Notes: generated from the sequence alone by a model not told the origin. 15,219 nt of DNA from Pseudomonadota bacterium (GCA_023387555.1 JAEWHY010000068.1:1-15219); one strand, 5' to 3'; shown: positions 1 to 6,617, counted from the first letter of the stretch. Program-made: numbers and translations.

Positions 1-54
1 GGCGGCGACGGCAATTGTGGCGGCAATGGGAAGCCGGATGGGAGCGGAACGCAT
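1..54 (-). CDS. 5' end of an exported protein (partial, unidentified)
   Basis: Reading leftward from an ATG at 54-52, the 18 visible codons give MRSAPIRLPIAATIAVAA and stay open to the window edge. Two arginines followed by a hydrophobic alanine-rich stretch look like the start of a Sec signal peptide, so the product is probably periplasmic or secreted. The gene is divergent from yqgE and shares a 103-bp intergenic region with it. No clear Shine-Dalgarno lies before the ATG. Too little is visible to name a family. A chance open stretch is possible, but the signal-peptide shape and divergent layout favour a real gene. Confidence 0.5.
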   Translation of the reverse strand, partial: MRSAPIRLPIAATIAVAA

Positions 55-157
55 GCCGAACTCTAGGCATTTGGGACATGGACCGCCACTGAAATGCCCG
101 TGAAGGAAATTGAAACTTCCCATTCAAAACGCCGCGTATTGGAGCTAACCTCCCAGC

Positions 158-787
158 ATGAAGATTCCGAAATCCGGACTCGGGCTCAAGTCAGCCGGCG
201 GCAAGGCGGCGCGCGGCTATCTCGATGGCCAGATGCTGATTGCATCGCCGTCGATGAGCGATGATCGCTTCGCAAAGACGCTGGTCTATATCTGCGCGCA
301 TTCAGCGGAAGGCGCGATGGGCATCGTCGTCAACCAGCGTGCCAGCAACATCAAGTTCCCGGATCTCTTGGTGCAACTCAACGTCGTCCCTGAGGGCGAG
401 GCCATACAGGTGACGACGCGCCATGACGACGTGATGGTGATGAAGGGTGGCCCGGTCGAGACCGGGCGCGGCTTCGTGCTGCATTCGGCGGATTTCTTCA
501 TCGAGAATTCGACATTGCCGATCGATGAAGGCATCTGCCTGACGGCGACGATCGACATCCTGAAGGCGATCGCGACCGGCGAGGGGCCCTCGAATGCGAT
601 CCTCGCGCTTGGCTATGCCGGCTGGGCGCCGGGTCAACTCGAGCAGGAAATCCAGAATAACGGTTGGCTGCATTGCCCGGCCGACGCCGAGCTGATCTTC
701 GGCGAGCCCGAGCACAAATACGAGAAGGCGATGCGCAAGCTCGGCATCGCGCCCGGCATGCTGTCGAGCGAAGCCGGACACGCCTAG
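158..787 (+). CDS. yqgE: YqgE/AlgH family protein (UPF0301)
   Basis: The 209-residue product matches the YqgE/AlgH (DUF179) family. After a variable, basic N-terminal tail of about 20 residues comes the family block GYLDGQMLIASPSMSDDRF, then YICAHSAEGAMGIVVNQ, a KGGPV segment near residue 95 and an ALGYAGWAPGQLEQEI block near residue 150. These are the hallmarks of the single-domain cytosolic fold. The biochemical role is not established; the AlgH name comes from a link to alginate regulation in Pseudomonas. Length is normal for alphaproteobacteria. The ATG at 158 has a GGAG 13 bases upstream, a rather long spacing, and that GGAG can pair with CTCC just before the start codon. The gene is divergent from the exported-protein gene on its left and converges on the EAL gene on its right. 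The family call is firm; the exact start is less so. Confidence 0.93.
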   Translation: MKIPKSGLGLKSAGGKAARGYLDGQMLIASPSMSDDRFAKTLVYICAHSAEGAMGIVVNQRASNIKFPDLLVQLNVVPEGEAIQVTTRHDDVMVMKGGPVETGRGFVLHSADFFIENSTLPIDEGICLTATIDILKAIATGEGPSNAILALGYAGWAPGQLEQEIQNNGWLHCPADAELIFGEPEHKYEKAMRKLGIAPGMLSSEAGHA

Positions 788-813
788 TCTCTAGCGGTGC
801 GTCGCACCTTGCT

Positions 814-902
814 CCGTTCGTTCCCGCGGAAGCGGGAACCCAGGGGCAACAAATTCAGCACATCTTTTTGCACTGGGTTCCCGCTTGCGCGGGGACGAAC
901 GG
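814..902. repeat. REP-like long inverted repeat between convergent genes
   Basis: Two 30-base arms (814-843 and 873-902) are inverted copies matching at 28 of 30 positions, around a 29-base centre. Each arm is itself a hairpin. 820-827 pairs with 832-839 over 8 bp with a GGAA loop. 877-884 pairs with 889-896 over 8 bp, including one G-T pair, with a TTGC loop. The element fills the gap between the stops of yqgE and the EAL gene, where it could act as a bidirectional terminator or mRNA 3' stabiliser. The core GTTCCCGC..GCGGGAAC resembles dispersed palindromes I recall from Bradyrhizobium and relatives. That family assignment is from memory. Confidence 0.8.
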
Positions 903-912
903 CGAGTTGGAT

Positions 913-3819
913 CTACTGCGCGACTTCCAGGCGCTCGTTCGACAGCAGTTTGGTCGCCGCTTCCGCCGTCATCGGCTGGCCGAACACGAAGCCCTGCGCG
1001 TACTCGCATCCCATGTGATACAGCTCGACCGCATCGGAATCGGTCTCGGCGCCTTCCGCCACCGTCTCCATGCCGAGATCATGCGCGAGCGCGATGATCG
1101 AGCGCAGGATCACCGGACGCGTACCCTTCGCGCTCATGCGGACGAACGACTGGTCGATCTTGATGGTGTCGAACGGGAAGCGCTGCAGATAGGACAGCGA
1201 CGAATGGCCGGTGCCGAAATCGTCGAGCGCAAGGCCGGCGCCGAGCTCGCGCAGCCGCGCCAGAATCTGCGCGGCGTGCTCCGGATTTTCCATCACCACG
1301 GATTCGGTCAATTCCAGCTTCAGCGTGCCGCGCATCAGCGATGAGCGCGCCAGCACGGTGCGCAGATCGCCGATCAGGTCCTGACGCAGCAGTTGCTTCG
1401 ACGACACGTTGACGCTCGCGAACAGGCTCTCCTGGGCGTGCAGCGTGCGCTGCCAGATGCTCAACTGCCGCGCGGTGCGCTCCAGCGCGAACATGCCGAG
1501 ATCGACGATCAGTCCGATCTCTTCGGCGATGGTGATGAATTCGGCCGGCGACATGCGGCCGAGCTTTGGATGCTCCCAGCGCGCCAGCGCCTCGAAGCCG
1601 GCGATCGTGCGATCTTCCAGCCGAACGATCGGCTGATACATCAGCTTGATCTCTTCGCGCTCGATGGCGCGCCGCAGTTCGCCTTCGAGCGTGAGGCGGT
1701 CCGACTTGCGCGCCCGCATCGCTGCCTTGAACACCTCGATGCGGTCACCGCCGATGCGCTTGGAGTGATACATCGCAAGCTCGGCGTCCTTGAGGATTTC
1801 GTCGGTGCGATGCGATTGCGCATCGGCAAGACAGAGCCCGATCGACGCGGTCAGGAAGATCTCGCGATCGTTGAAGGTGATCGGCGCACGGATGGTGCGG
1901 CGCAGATTTTCAGCAAAGGCGATGATGCGGCCGGGATCGCGCTCCGAAAGCAGGATCAGCGCGAACTGGTCGCCGGACAGGCGGGCGAGGGTGTCCTGCG
2001 GCTTGAGCAGACGCACCAGCCGGCGCGCCAGCGTCAGCAGGATGGAATCGCCGACCGCCATGCCGACGGAATCGTTGACCTGCTTGAAGCGGTCGAGGTC
2101 GATCACGATCACGGTCGGCCGCATCGCGGGATCGCTTTTGGCGAAGGCCAGCACCGCTTCGAATCGGTCGAGGAACAGCTGGCGGTTCGGCAGCCCGGTG
2201 AGATTGTCGTGCACCGCGTCGTGCAGCAGCCGCTCTTCCGCGGTTTTGAATTCGGTGACGTCGGTGAGCGTGCCGACGAGACGCACCACTTCGCCGTCGG
2301 ACCCGACCACCGGCCGCGCCTTCAGCGCGAACCAGAGGTAATGGCCGTCCGGGGTGCGCAGGCGGAAATCCTCCATCAGCCGGCCGCGCCGCTGTTCGAT
2401 GACGCTGTCGAGCGTGGCGCGGAAGCGGTCGCGATCGAGCGGATGCAGGACGTCGAGCCATTTCGCCGCCGAGCCTTCCAGCGCGCCGCGCTTGAGCCCG
2501 AGCATCGCCTCGGTTTCGGGGCTGGTGTAGACCTTGTCCGAAGATACGTCCCAGTCCCAGATCATGTCGCCTGCGCCGGTGAGGGCGAGCGCACGTCGCT
2601 CCACGTCGGTGACGATGCCGTGGGTGATCGAGCCGGCAAAGGCGTGCTGCATCACCGTGAAGCCGATCAGCATCACGATCAGCACGAGGCCGCCGAGCAG
2701 CGCCGGGCCGACGATATCGTTGGTCACAAAGCCGCCGATGGTGAGTGCGGCCGCGATGGTCCACACGCAGAGCAGGAACCAGGTCGGGATCAGCAGCACC
2801 GCACGGTCGAACCCCTGGGTCGACAGCAGAAGCACCACCGCGAAGCCAAGGAATGCGACGCTTGCCAGCGAGAAGCGGGCAATGCCGGACGCGACCGCCG
2901 GGTCGTAGAGTGCGACCGCGATCAGCGCGGCGAGGCCGCCGAGCCAGGCGATGGTGATATGCGCGTAGCGCACGTGCCAGCGGCTGAGGTTGAGATAGGC
3001 GAACAGGAAGACCAGCAGCGTCGCCGCCAGCACGCATTCGCCGATCGCGCGCCAGATGCGCTCGGCGCCGGCCGACATGTCGAAGACCTTGCCCCAGAAG
3101 CCGAAGTCGATGCCGATATAGACCAGCACCGCCCAGCCAAGCGCGGCGGCGGCCGGAAACATCACCGAGCCCTTGACCACGAACAGGATGGTCAGGAACA
3201 GCGCCAGCAAACCGGCGATGCCGATGACGATGCCGTAATACAGGGTGAAGGAATTGATCTTGTCCTTGTAGGCGTCCGGCTCCCACAGATAGAGCTGCGG
3301 CAGGTTGTCGGACCGCAATTCGAGCACGTAGGTCACGACCGAGCCGGGATCGAGCGTGATGCGGAATACATCCGCGGTCGCCGAGTCCTGCCGCTCCGGC
3401 CGTTCGCCGGCGCTGGGCGTGACCGTGACCACGCGTGACAGGCCAAGATCGGGCCAGAACAGCCCCGAGCCGACCATGCGGTAATGCGGCACGACGATCA
3501 GGCGGTCGATCTGCTCGTCACCGGTATTGGCGAGTGCGAACACCGCCCAGGAATTACCCGCTTCGCGGCCGCGCACCTCGATGCGCCGCACGATCCCGTC
3601 GGGACCGGGTGCGGTGGAGACCTGGACGCGGTCGGTGTCGGTCTTGGGCCGTTCGGTCGCCAGCGTCAGGTCGATGGCCGCGGCGTCGGTGCGCACATTC
3701 ACGGCCTCGACCGCACGCGCGCCGCCCATCGCCAGCCACAACATGGCGAAGGCGAGCATGAAGGTCGCCGCGGCGCGTGGCGCATAAAGCCACGGCCCCG
3801 CCGGTCGTCGCGGTCTCAT
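913..3819 (-). CDS. 7TM-DISM / PAS / degenerate GGDEF / EAL c-di-GMP protein
   Basis: This is a 968-residue inner-membrane signalling protein. In order: a signal peptide or first hydrophobic segment (about 15-38); a beta-rich periplasmic region (about 40-185); seven transmembrane helices of 7TM-DISM type (about 190-400); a PAS domain with PAC tail (about 410-530); a GGDEF domain (about 530-695); an EAL domain (about 705-955). The GGDEF signature is SGDQF (615-619) and the inhibitory-site arginine is lysine (KPQD), so cyclase activity is doubtful. The EAL domain looks complete: EAL at 743-745, NVSSKQL, LELTES, DDFGTG, TIKIDQSF, AEGAET and YAQGF, consistent with active c-di-GMP phosphodiesterase. 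Sensing is therefore probably periplasmic or membrane-based plus PAS, with c-di-GMP hydrolysis as output. The ATG at 3819 was chosen. An in-frame TTG at 3843 has a better SD-like GGACGGGGAAA and would add eight residues. The gene is monocistronic. Confidence 0.93.
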   Translation of the reverse strand: MRPRRPAGPWLYAPRAAATFMLAFAMLWLAMGGARAVEAVNVRTDAAAIDLTLATERPKTDTDRVQVSTAPGPDGIVRRIEVRGREAGNSWAVFALANTGDEQIDRLIVVPHYRMVGSGLFWPDLGLSRVVTVTPSAGERPERQDSATADVFRITLDPGSVVTYVLELRSDNLPQLYLWEPDAYKDKINSFTLYYGIVIGIAGLLALFLTILFVVKGSVMFPAAAALGWAVLVYIGIDFGFWGKVFDMSAGAERIWRAIGECVLAATLLVFLFAYLNLSRWHVRYAHITIAWLGGLAALIAVALYDPAVASGIARFSLASVAFLGFAVVLLLSTQGFDRAVLLIPTWFLLCVWTIAAALTIGGFVTNDIVGPALLGGLVLIVMLIGFTVMQHAFAGSITHGIVTDVERRALALTGAGDMIWDWDVSSDKVYTSPETEAMLGLKRGALEGSAAKWLDVLHPLDRDRFRATLDSVIEQRRGRLMEDFRLRTPDGHYLWFALKARPVVGSDGEVVRLVGTLTDVTEFKTAEERLLHDAVHDNLTGLPNRQLFLDRFEAVLAFAKSDPAMRPTVIVIDLDRFKQVNDSVGMAVGDSILLTLARRLVRLLKPQDTLARLSGDQFALILLSERDPGRIIAFAENLRRTIRAPITFNDREIFLTASIGLCLADAQSHRTDEILKDAELAMYHSKRIGGDRIEVFKAAMRARKSDRLTLEGELRRAIEREEIKLMYQPIVRLEDRTIAGFEALARWEHPKLGRMSPAEFITIAEEIGLIVDLGMFALERTARQLSIWQRTLHAQESLFASVNVSSKQLLRQDLIGDLRTVLARSSLMRGTLKLELTESVVMENPEHAAQILARLRELGAGLALDDFGTGHSSLSYLQRFPFDTIKIDQSFVRMSAKGTRPVILRSIIALAHDLGMETVAEGAETDSDAVELYHMGCEYAQGFVFGQPMTAEAATKLLSNERLEVAQ

Positions 3820-4271
3820 GATGTCTGCGCGGCGTGCTGACAATTTCCCCGTCCTGCAGAGTAGAAAGGTCCGAGATTTGCGCCGTTTTCGGGGCGCAGC
3901 CGCGGGCAGCTGTGGAAGTTAAAGTTATACGGGGTTCGAGCGGCCGATGGGAAGGGGAATGGAGGGGAAGGAACGCTCCGCTCAACCAGGGCGCGCAATG
4001 TGGCCGGGATGCGCTCCGGCAGCAGGGATCATGCGGTGCGGCGCAACCGGACGGGCTCGGGCGATGTCCCTGCAGGCAGCAGCCCTTGGCAATGGATCAT
4101 CGCTCTGGCGGAGCACAGGCGAAAACAGCAACGGCGCGCAAGCGCGCGTGCAGTTTGCTTCGCTCAAGGCCGGGCTTGCGCTCGACCATCTCGACTTCCT
4201 GGTGATGTGACGTTGGCGGTGACACCGGCGCGCGCGATGCGCGCCGGTGGGGACACGTCAGTAGACGACGG
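3820..4271. other. Intergenic stretch of about 450 bp; one possible small ORF
   Basis: This lies between the starts of the leftward EAL gene and the 3' end of the leftward oxidoreductase gene. The left part (about 3850-3950) must carry the EAL gene's promoter and leader, but I find no convincing -35/-10 pair. On the plus strand a frame runs from ATG 3947 (or ATG 4064) to TGA 4208-4210. The 48-residue version from 4064 ends in ASLKAGLALDHLDFLVM. Its second half has GC-rich third positions like the real genes, but no good ribosome binding site is seen and I recognise no family. I treat it as unproven. The right end holds the hairpin at 4223-4249. Confidence 0.5.
4223..4249. terminator. Strong GC hairpin after the quinone oxidoreductase gene
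   Basis: CACCGGCGCGC (4223-4233) pairs perfectly over 11 bp with 4239-4249, around a five-base GCGAT loop. Flanking TGACGT and ACGTCA can add an outer stem. It sits 22 bp past the oxidoreductase stop codon on the minus strand. There is no T-run on either side, so it is not a textbook intrinsic terminator. It may stabilise the 3' end or work with Rho. Confidence 0.5.
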
Positions 4272-5273
4272 TCAGGACACCGTCAGCACGATCTTGCCGA
4301 TATGCGCACTCGACTCCATCCGGGCATGGGCGTCAGCGGCCTTGTCCAGCGGGAAGGTTGAATCGATCACCGGCTTGATGGTGCCCTCTGCCACCAGCGG
4401 CCACACCTTTTCCTCGATGCCTTTCGCGATCTCCGCCTTCTCCGCGACCGAGCGCGGGCGCAACGTCGAGCCTTCGTGCACCAGGCGCTTGGCCATCAGC
4501 CGAGCGAAATTCGCGGTGGTCTTCGCCGCGCCGGCAAACGAGATCTGCGCAATCCGGCCCTGATCGGCGGCGGCATCGTAATTGCGGTCGATATAATCGC
4601 CGCCGACGATGTCGAGGATCACGTCCGCGCCCTTTCCGCCGGTCGCCTTCTTGGTCTCCTCGACGAAATCCTGCGTCTTGTAGTTCACGGTGACATCGGC
4701 GCCGAGCGCCTTCGCCGCCGCGCATTTCTCGTCAGAGCCCGCCGTGGTGATCACATGCCCGCCGAAGTTCTTGGCCAGCATGATGCCGGTGGTGCCGATG
4801 CCCGAAGTCCCGCCATGGACCAGCACCCATTCTCCGCTCTTGAAGTGGCAGCGCATCATCAGATGCTGCCACACGGTGAAGAAGGTCTCCGGCATCGCGG
4901 CTGCTTCCACCATCGACAGCGACGGCGGGACCGGCAGCGCGTGGCTTTCATAGGCGAGGCAATATTCGGCGTAGCCGCCGGCCACCACGAGCGCGCAGAC
5001 CTTGTCGCCGATTTTCCATTTCGTCACGCCCTCGCCGATCGCGACGACCTCGCCCGCGATCTCCAGACCCGGAACGTCGCCGGCACCCTTGGGCGGCGGA
5101 TACGTACCCTGGCGCTGACGCACATCCGGCCGGTTCACGCCGGCAGCGGCGACCTTCACCAGGATTTCGCCCTTGCCGGGCTTCGGGACATCGCGCTGCT
5201 CCGGCACCAGCATCTCCGGGCCTCCGGGTTCCTTGATGCCGATGACAGTCATGCGGGCGGGGATCGTGGTCAT
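4272..5273 (-). CDS. NAD(P)H quinone oxidoreductase, PIG3 (TP53I3) type
   Basis: This 333-residue medium-chain dehydrogenase/reductase belongs to the zinc-free quinone oxidoreductase branch, often annotated qor or PIG3 family. The N-terminal GroES-like domain carries AAGVNRPDVRQRQGTYPPP (about 43-61) and PGLEIAGEVVAIG (68-80). The Rossmann domain carries the nucleotide-binding stretch HGGTSGIGTTGI (153-164). The structural-zinc cysteine cluster of alcohol dehydrogenases is absent. The expected reaction is one-electron reduction of quinones by NADPH in the cytosol; the physiological substrate is unknown. The ATG at 5273 was chosen because AGGA lies 9-12 bases upstream. An in-frame TTG at 5288 would add five residues. 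The gene stands alone: a hairpin follows the stop, and an 11-base tandem repeat (5303-5328) lies in its upstream region. Confidence 0.9.
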   Translation of the reverse strand: MTTIPARMTVIGIKEPGGPEMLVPEQRDVPKPGKGEILVKVAAAGVNRPDVRQRQGTYPPPKGAGDVPGLEIAGEVVAIGEGVTKWKIGDKVCALVVAGGYAEYCLAYESHALPVPPSLSMVEAAAMPETFFTVWQHLMMRCHFKSGEWVLVHGGTSGIGTTGIMLAKNFGGHVITTAGSDEKCAAAKALGADVTVNYKTQDFVEETKKATGGKGADVILDIVGGDYIDRNYDAAADQGRIAQISFAGAAKTTANFARLMAKRLVHEGSTLRPRSVAEKAEIAKGIEEKVWPLVAEGTIKPVIDSTFPLDKAADAHARMESSAHIGKIVLTVS

Positions 5274-5302
5274 AGCGGTGTCCTGCAAGCGGGGAAATCA
5301 GG

Positions 5303-5328
5303 TGACGCGCGCAGCATTGACGCGCGCA
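5303..5328. repeat. Tandem 11-base repeat upstream of the oxidoreductase gene
   Basis: TGACGCGCGCA occurs at 5303-5313 and again at 5318-5328, giving a 15-base period. On the leftward transcript this lies about 30-55 bases before the ATG at 5273, where a regulator site or leader element could sit. GC-rich low-complexity coincidence is also possible. Confidence 0.45.
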
Positions 5329-5360
5329 TCCATCGAAACAGCGACAAGCGTTTTCGTGAA

Positions 5361-5393
5361 GATGGATTGCCGGGTCAAGTCCGGCCGTCACGC
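5361..5393. repeat. REP-like palindrome, copy 1 (GATGGATTGCCGGG family)
   Basis: The unit starts GATGGATTGCCGGGTCAAG and continues through a CCGGC arm to CGTCACGC. GCCGG and CCGGC arms form a short hairpin. It matches, in the opposite orientation, the element at 6622-6655. From memory, many copies of GATGGATTGCCGGG..CCCGGCAATGACG type occur in Bradyrhizobium and Rhodopseudomonas genomes. It lies in the divergent region between the oxidoreductase and DUF1192 genes. Confidence 0.6.
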
Positions 5394-5455
5394 GCTGTGA
5401 CATCGAGCGTCGCTGCGGTTAGATTTCGGCAGCAAAAATCTGGAGGCGAAACGAC

Positions 5456-5650
5456 ATGCCCGCATTCGATGACGACGACAGGCCGAAGAAAAAAATTGCG
5501 CATGAGATCGGGCAGGATCTGACGCTTCTGTCGGTCGGCGAGTTGAATGCGCGGATCGCGCTGTTGCGCGAGGAGATTGCGCGGCTCGAAGCCGACATCG
5601 CGAAGAAGCAGTCCTCGCGCAGCGCGGCCGATCAGTTCTTCAAGAAATAG
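5456..5650 (+). CDS. DUF1192 family small protein
   Basis: The 64-residue product matches DUF1192: an acidic start MPAFDDDDRPKKK, then HEIGQDLTLLSVGELNARIALLREEI with a short amphipathic coiled coil (about 20-50), and a lysine-rich end. It is predicted to be cytosolic, with no membrane segment. Function is unknown. The coiled coil suggests a partner protein, but that is inference. The start is secure: GGAGG at 5442-5446 stands nine bases before the ATG. A candidate small RNA and then rcdA follow on the same strand. I recall DUF1192 next to rcdA/DUF1465 in other alphaproteobacteria, which would support the call, but this is memory rather than something the sequence shows. Confidence 0.9.
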   Translation: MPAFDDDDRPKKKIAHEIGQDLTLLSVGELNARIALLREEIARLEADIAKKQSSRSAADQFFKK

Positions 5651-5704
5651 TCAGGTTCCCGATGCATGAATTTTTGCGCATCGAATTTACCGATCGTTTT
5701 GCAT

Positions 5705-5719
5705 TTAAGGGCTCTTTAA
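5705..5719 (+). promoter_or_regulatory. CtrA box (TTAA-N7-TTAA) before the candidate small RNA
   Basis: TTAAGGGCTCTTTAA matches the full CtrA consensus TTAA-N7-TTAA exactly. It is 12 bases upstream of a possible -10 element TATTAC (5731-5736). That places the box roughly at -38 to -24 of a start near 5743, which is where CtrA-activated promoters carry it. The match is direct; binding by CtrA is inferred. Confidence 0.6.
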
Positions 5720-5742
5720 GCTTTCTCCCGTATTACTGGTGG

Positions 5743-5835
5743 CGTCCATCTTCTGGACATCGAGTGGCTCCTGTCCACTCTGTTTGACGCCTCCCTGTTA
5801 TCCACTTGAGCCGCCGGAAACGGCGGCTCTTTTTT
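5743..5835 (+). ncRNA. Candidate small RNA with anti-Shine-Dalgarno loops
   Basis: Three hairpins follow one another with no coding potential. The first is GTCCA/TGGAC (5744-5748 with 5754-5758, loop TCTTC). The second is GAGTGG/CCACTC (5762-5767 with 5775-5780, loop CTCCTGT). The third is the strong terminator at 5808-5835. A single-stranded stretch with CCTCCC (5790-5795) lies between hairpins two and three. CTCCTGT and CCTCCC are complementary to ribosome binding sites, as in C-rich-loop regulatory RNAs of alphaproteobacteria (the cuckoo family, and Caulobacter GsrN). The predicted length of about 93 nt is typical. I recall GsrN-like RNAs being reported near DUF1192/DUF1465 genes, but am unsure. 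Boundaries are inferred from the -10 candidate TATTAC and the terminator. The alternative is a DUF1192 3' UTR or an rcdA leader with an attenuator. Confidence 0.65.
5808..5835 (+). terminator. Rho-independent terminator of the small RNA / DUF1192 transcript
   Basis: A perfect 9-bp stem GAGCCGCCG/CGGCGGCTC (5808-5816 with 5821-5829) closes on a GAAA tetraloop. It is followed at once by six T (5830-5835), then G and four more T. This is the clearest intrinsic terminator in the window. It means rcdA needs its own promoter or readthrough. Confidence 0.92.
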
Positions 5836-5956
5836 GTTTTGTGCCATATCGGAACAGGTTTCGGAGCGCGGCTTGGCAACTATGACATCAAATTAGTGTC
5901 TCATTTGCTTTACCGGATGCGGGCCCAGCCCTTATGCTTCTCATACAAGCTACGGC

Positions 5957-5983
5957 GCTGCAGCAAACGGGGTTTGCAGCAGC
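5957..5983 (+). promoter_or_regulatory. Hairpin in the leader of rcdA
   Basis: GCTGC/GCAGC (5957-5961 with 5979-5983) and GCAAAC/GTTTGC (5963-5968 with 5972-5977) stack around a single A-A mismatch with a GGG loop. The element ends 36 bases before the rcdA start and has no T-run, so it looks like a leader structure or a two-fold operator rather than a terminator. The remainder of 5836-6019 is AT-richer and must hold any rcdA promoter, but I see no convincing -35/-10 pair. Confidence 0.45.
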
Positions 5984-6019
5984 CGGTGGGCTGCCTGCGT
6001 TGGGGTGAGGCGTAGCGTG

Positions 6020-6538
6020 ATGTCTGAAATGACCGCAGAAGTGAACAGCCCGATTTCGTTTCGGGAAAAGCTCGCAGGATCGCAGGCCTTCGCGCAATTG
6101 TTCCGCGACGGCATGGGGCTGGTCGAGGAAACGGCAGCCTATCTCGACGGGCTCGGCCGCAAGGAATCCAAGGCGCTGCCGCGTTCTGCCGCGCTGACCT
6201 ATGCCACCGAGAGCATGCGGCTCACCACGCGCCTGATGCAACTCGCGTCATGGCTGCTCCTGCACCGCGCGGTGAAGGAGGGCGAGATGTCGCTCTCGCA
6301 GGTCAATCATGAAAAGACCAAGGTGAAATTGTCGCCGACCTTTTCGGCGGACGAAGACACGTTGAAGCTGCTTCCCGCGACCCTGGTGGCATTGATCCAG
6401 CGCTCGCTGGTATTGGCCGATCAGGTGCGGCGGCTGGATGCAACAATCCATGGATGCGACGACGAGGCCCGCATCGTCCCCAACCCGGTCGAGGACCAGA
6501 TCGGCATGCTCAAGGCCGCGTTCGAGCGGCAGGCCTGA
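6020..6538 (+). CDS. rcdA: RcdA/DUF1465 family regulator of CtrA degradation
   Basis: The 172-residue cytosolic helical protein matches RcdA (DUF1465). Family blocks include FREKLAGSQAFAQLFRDGM, LVEETAAYLDGLGRKESK, LPRSAALTYATESMRLTTRL and MQLASWLLLHRAVKEGEM. In Caulobacter, RcdA is an adaptor that works with CpdR and PopA to deliver the cell-cycle master regulator CtrA to the ClpXP protease; that role is known for the family and inferred here. The ATG at 6020 was chosen, with GGTGAGG just upstream. A GTG at 6005 would add five basic residues, and an ATG at 6029 would shorten the protein by three. A small RNA with a CtrA box lies upstream. It converges on rpmE. Confidence 0.88.
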   Translation: MSEMTAEVNSPISFREKLAGSQAFAQLFRDGMGLVEETAAYLDGLGRKESKALPRSAALTYATESMRLTTRLMQLASWLLLHRAVKEGEMSLSQVNHEKTKVKLSPTFSADEDTLKLLPATLVALIQRSLVLADQVRRLDATIHGCDDEARIVPNPVEDQIGMLKAAFERQA

Positions 6539-6592
6539 AACGCCTCGGACGGAACAAGCCTGATCTATCGGAGGAAGGCGCCTTGGGCGCGG

Positions 6593-6617
6593 GGCCGGCC
6601 GAGCGGCAGGGCCGGCC
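6593..6617. terminator. GC-rich inverted repeat after rcdA
   Basis: GGCCGGCC occurs at 6593-6600 and 6610-6617. Each is self-complementary, so together they make an 8-bp stem with a nine-base loop. It lies 55 bp past the rcdA stop, in the convergent rcdA/rpmE gap. With no T-run it is at best a Rho-assisted terminator or 3' stabiliser. Confidence 0.4.

Noticed and set aside
814..902. CRISPR repeat unit
   Set aside because: There are only two units, inverted rather than direct, with no further spaced copies and no cas genes.
664..1344. Plus-strand 226-codon frame overlapping the end of yqgE
   Set aside because: It runs through the inverted repeat and antisense to the EAL gene, with no domain or ribosome binding site.
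1393..3438. A 681-codon open frame on the plus strand opposite the EAL gene
   Set aside because: It is an antisense shadow caused by GC-rich third positions. Its translation is low-complexity and charged with no domain, whereas the minus strand gives a complete multidomain protein.
3925..3945. tRNA-like T-loop GGTTCGAG
   Set aside because: No acceptor, anticodon or D-arm pairing can be built around it and no CCA end is seen.
5849..5875. EcfG-type general stress promoter starting at GGAAC (5850-5854)
   Set aside because: No CGTT lies 16-17 bases downstream; the bases there read CTTG, so only half the consensus is present.
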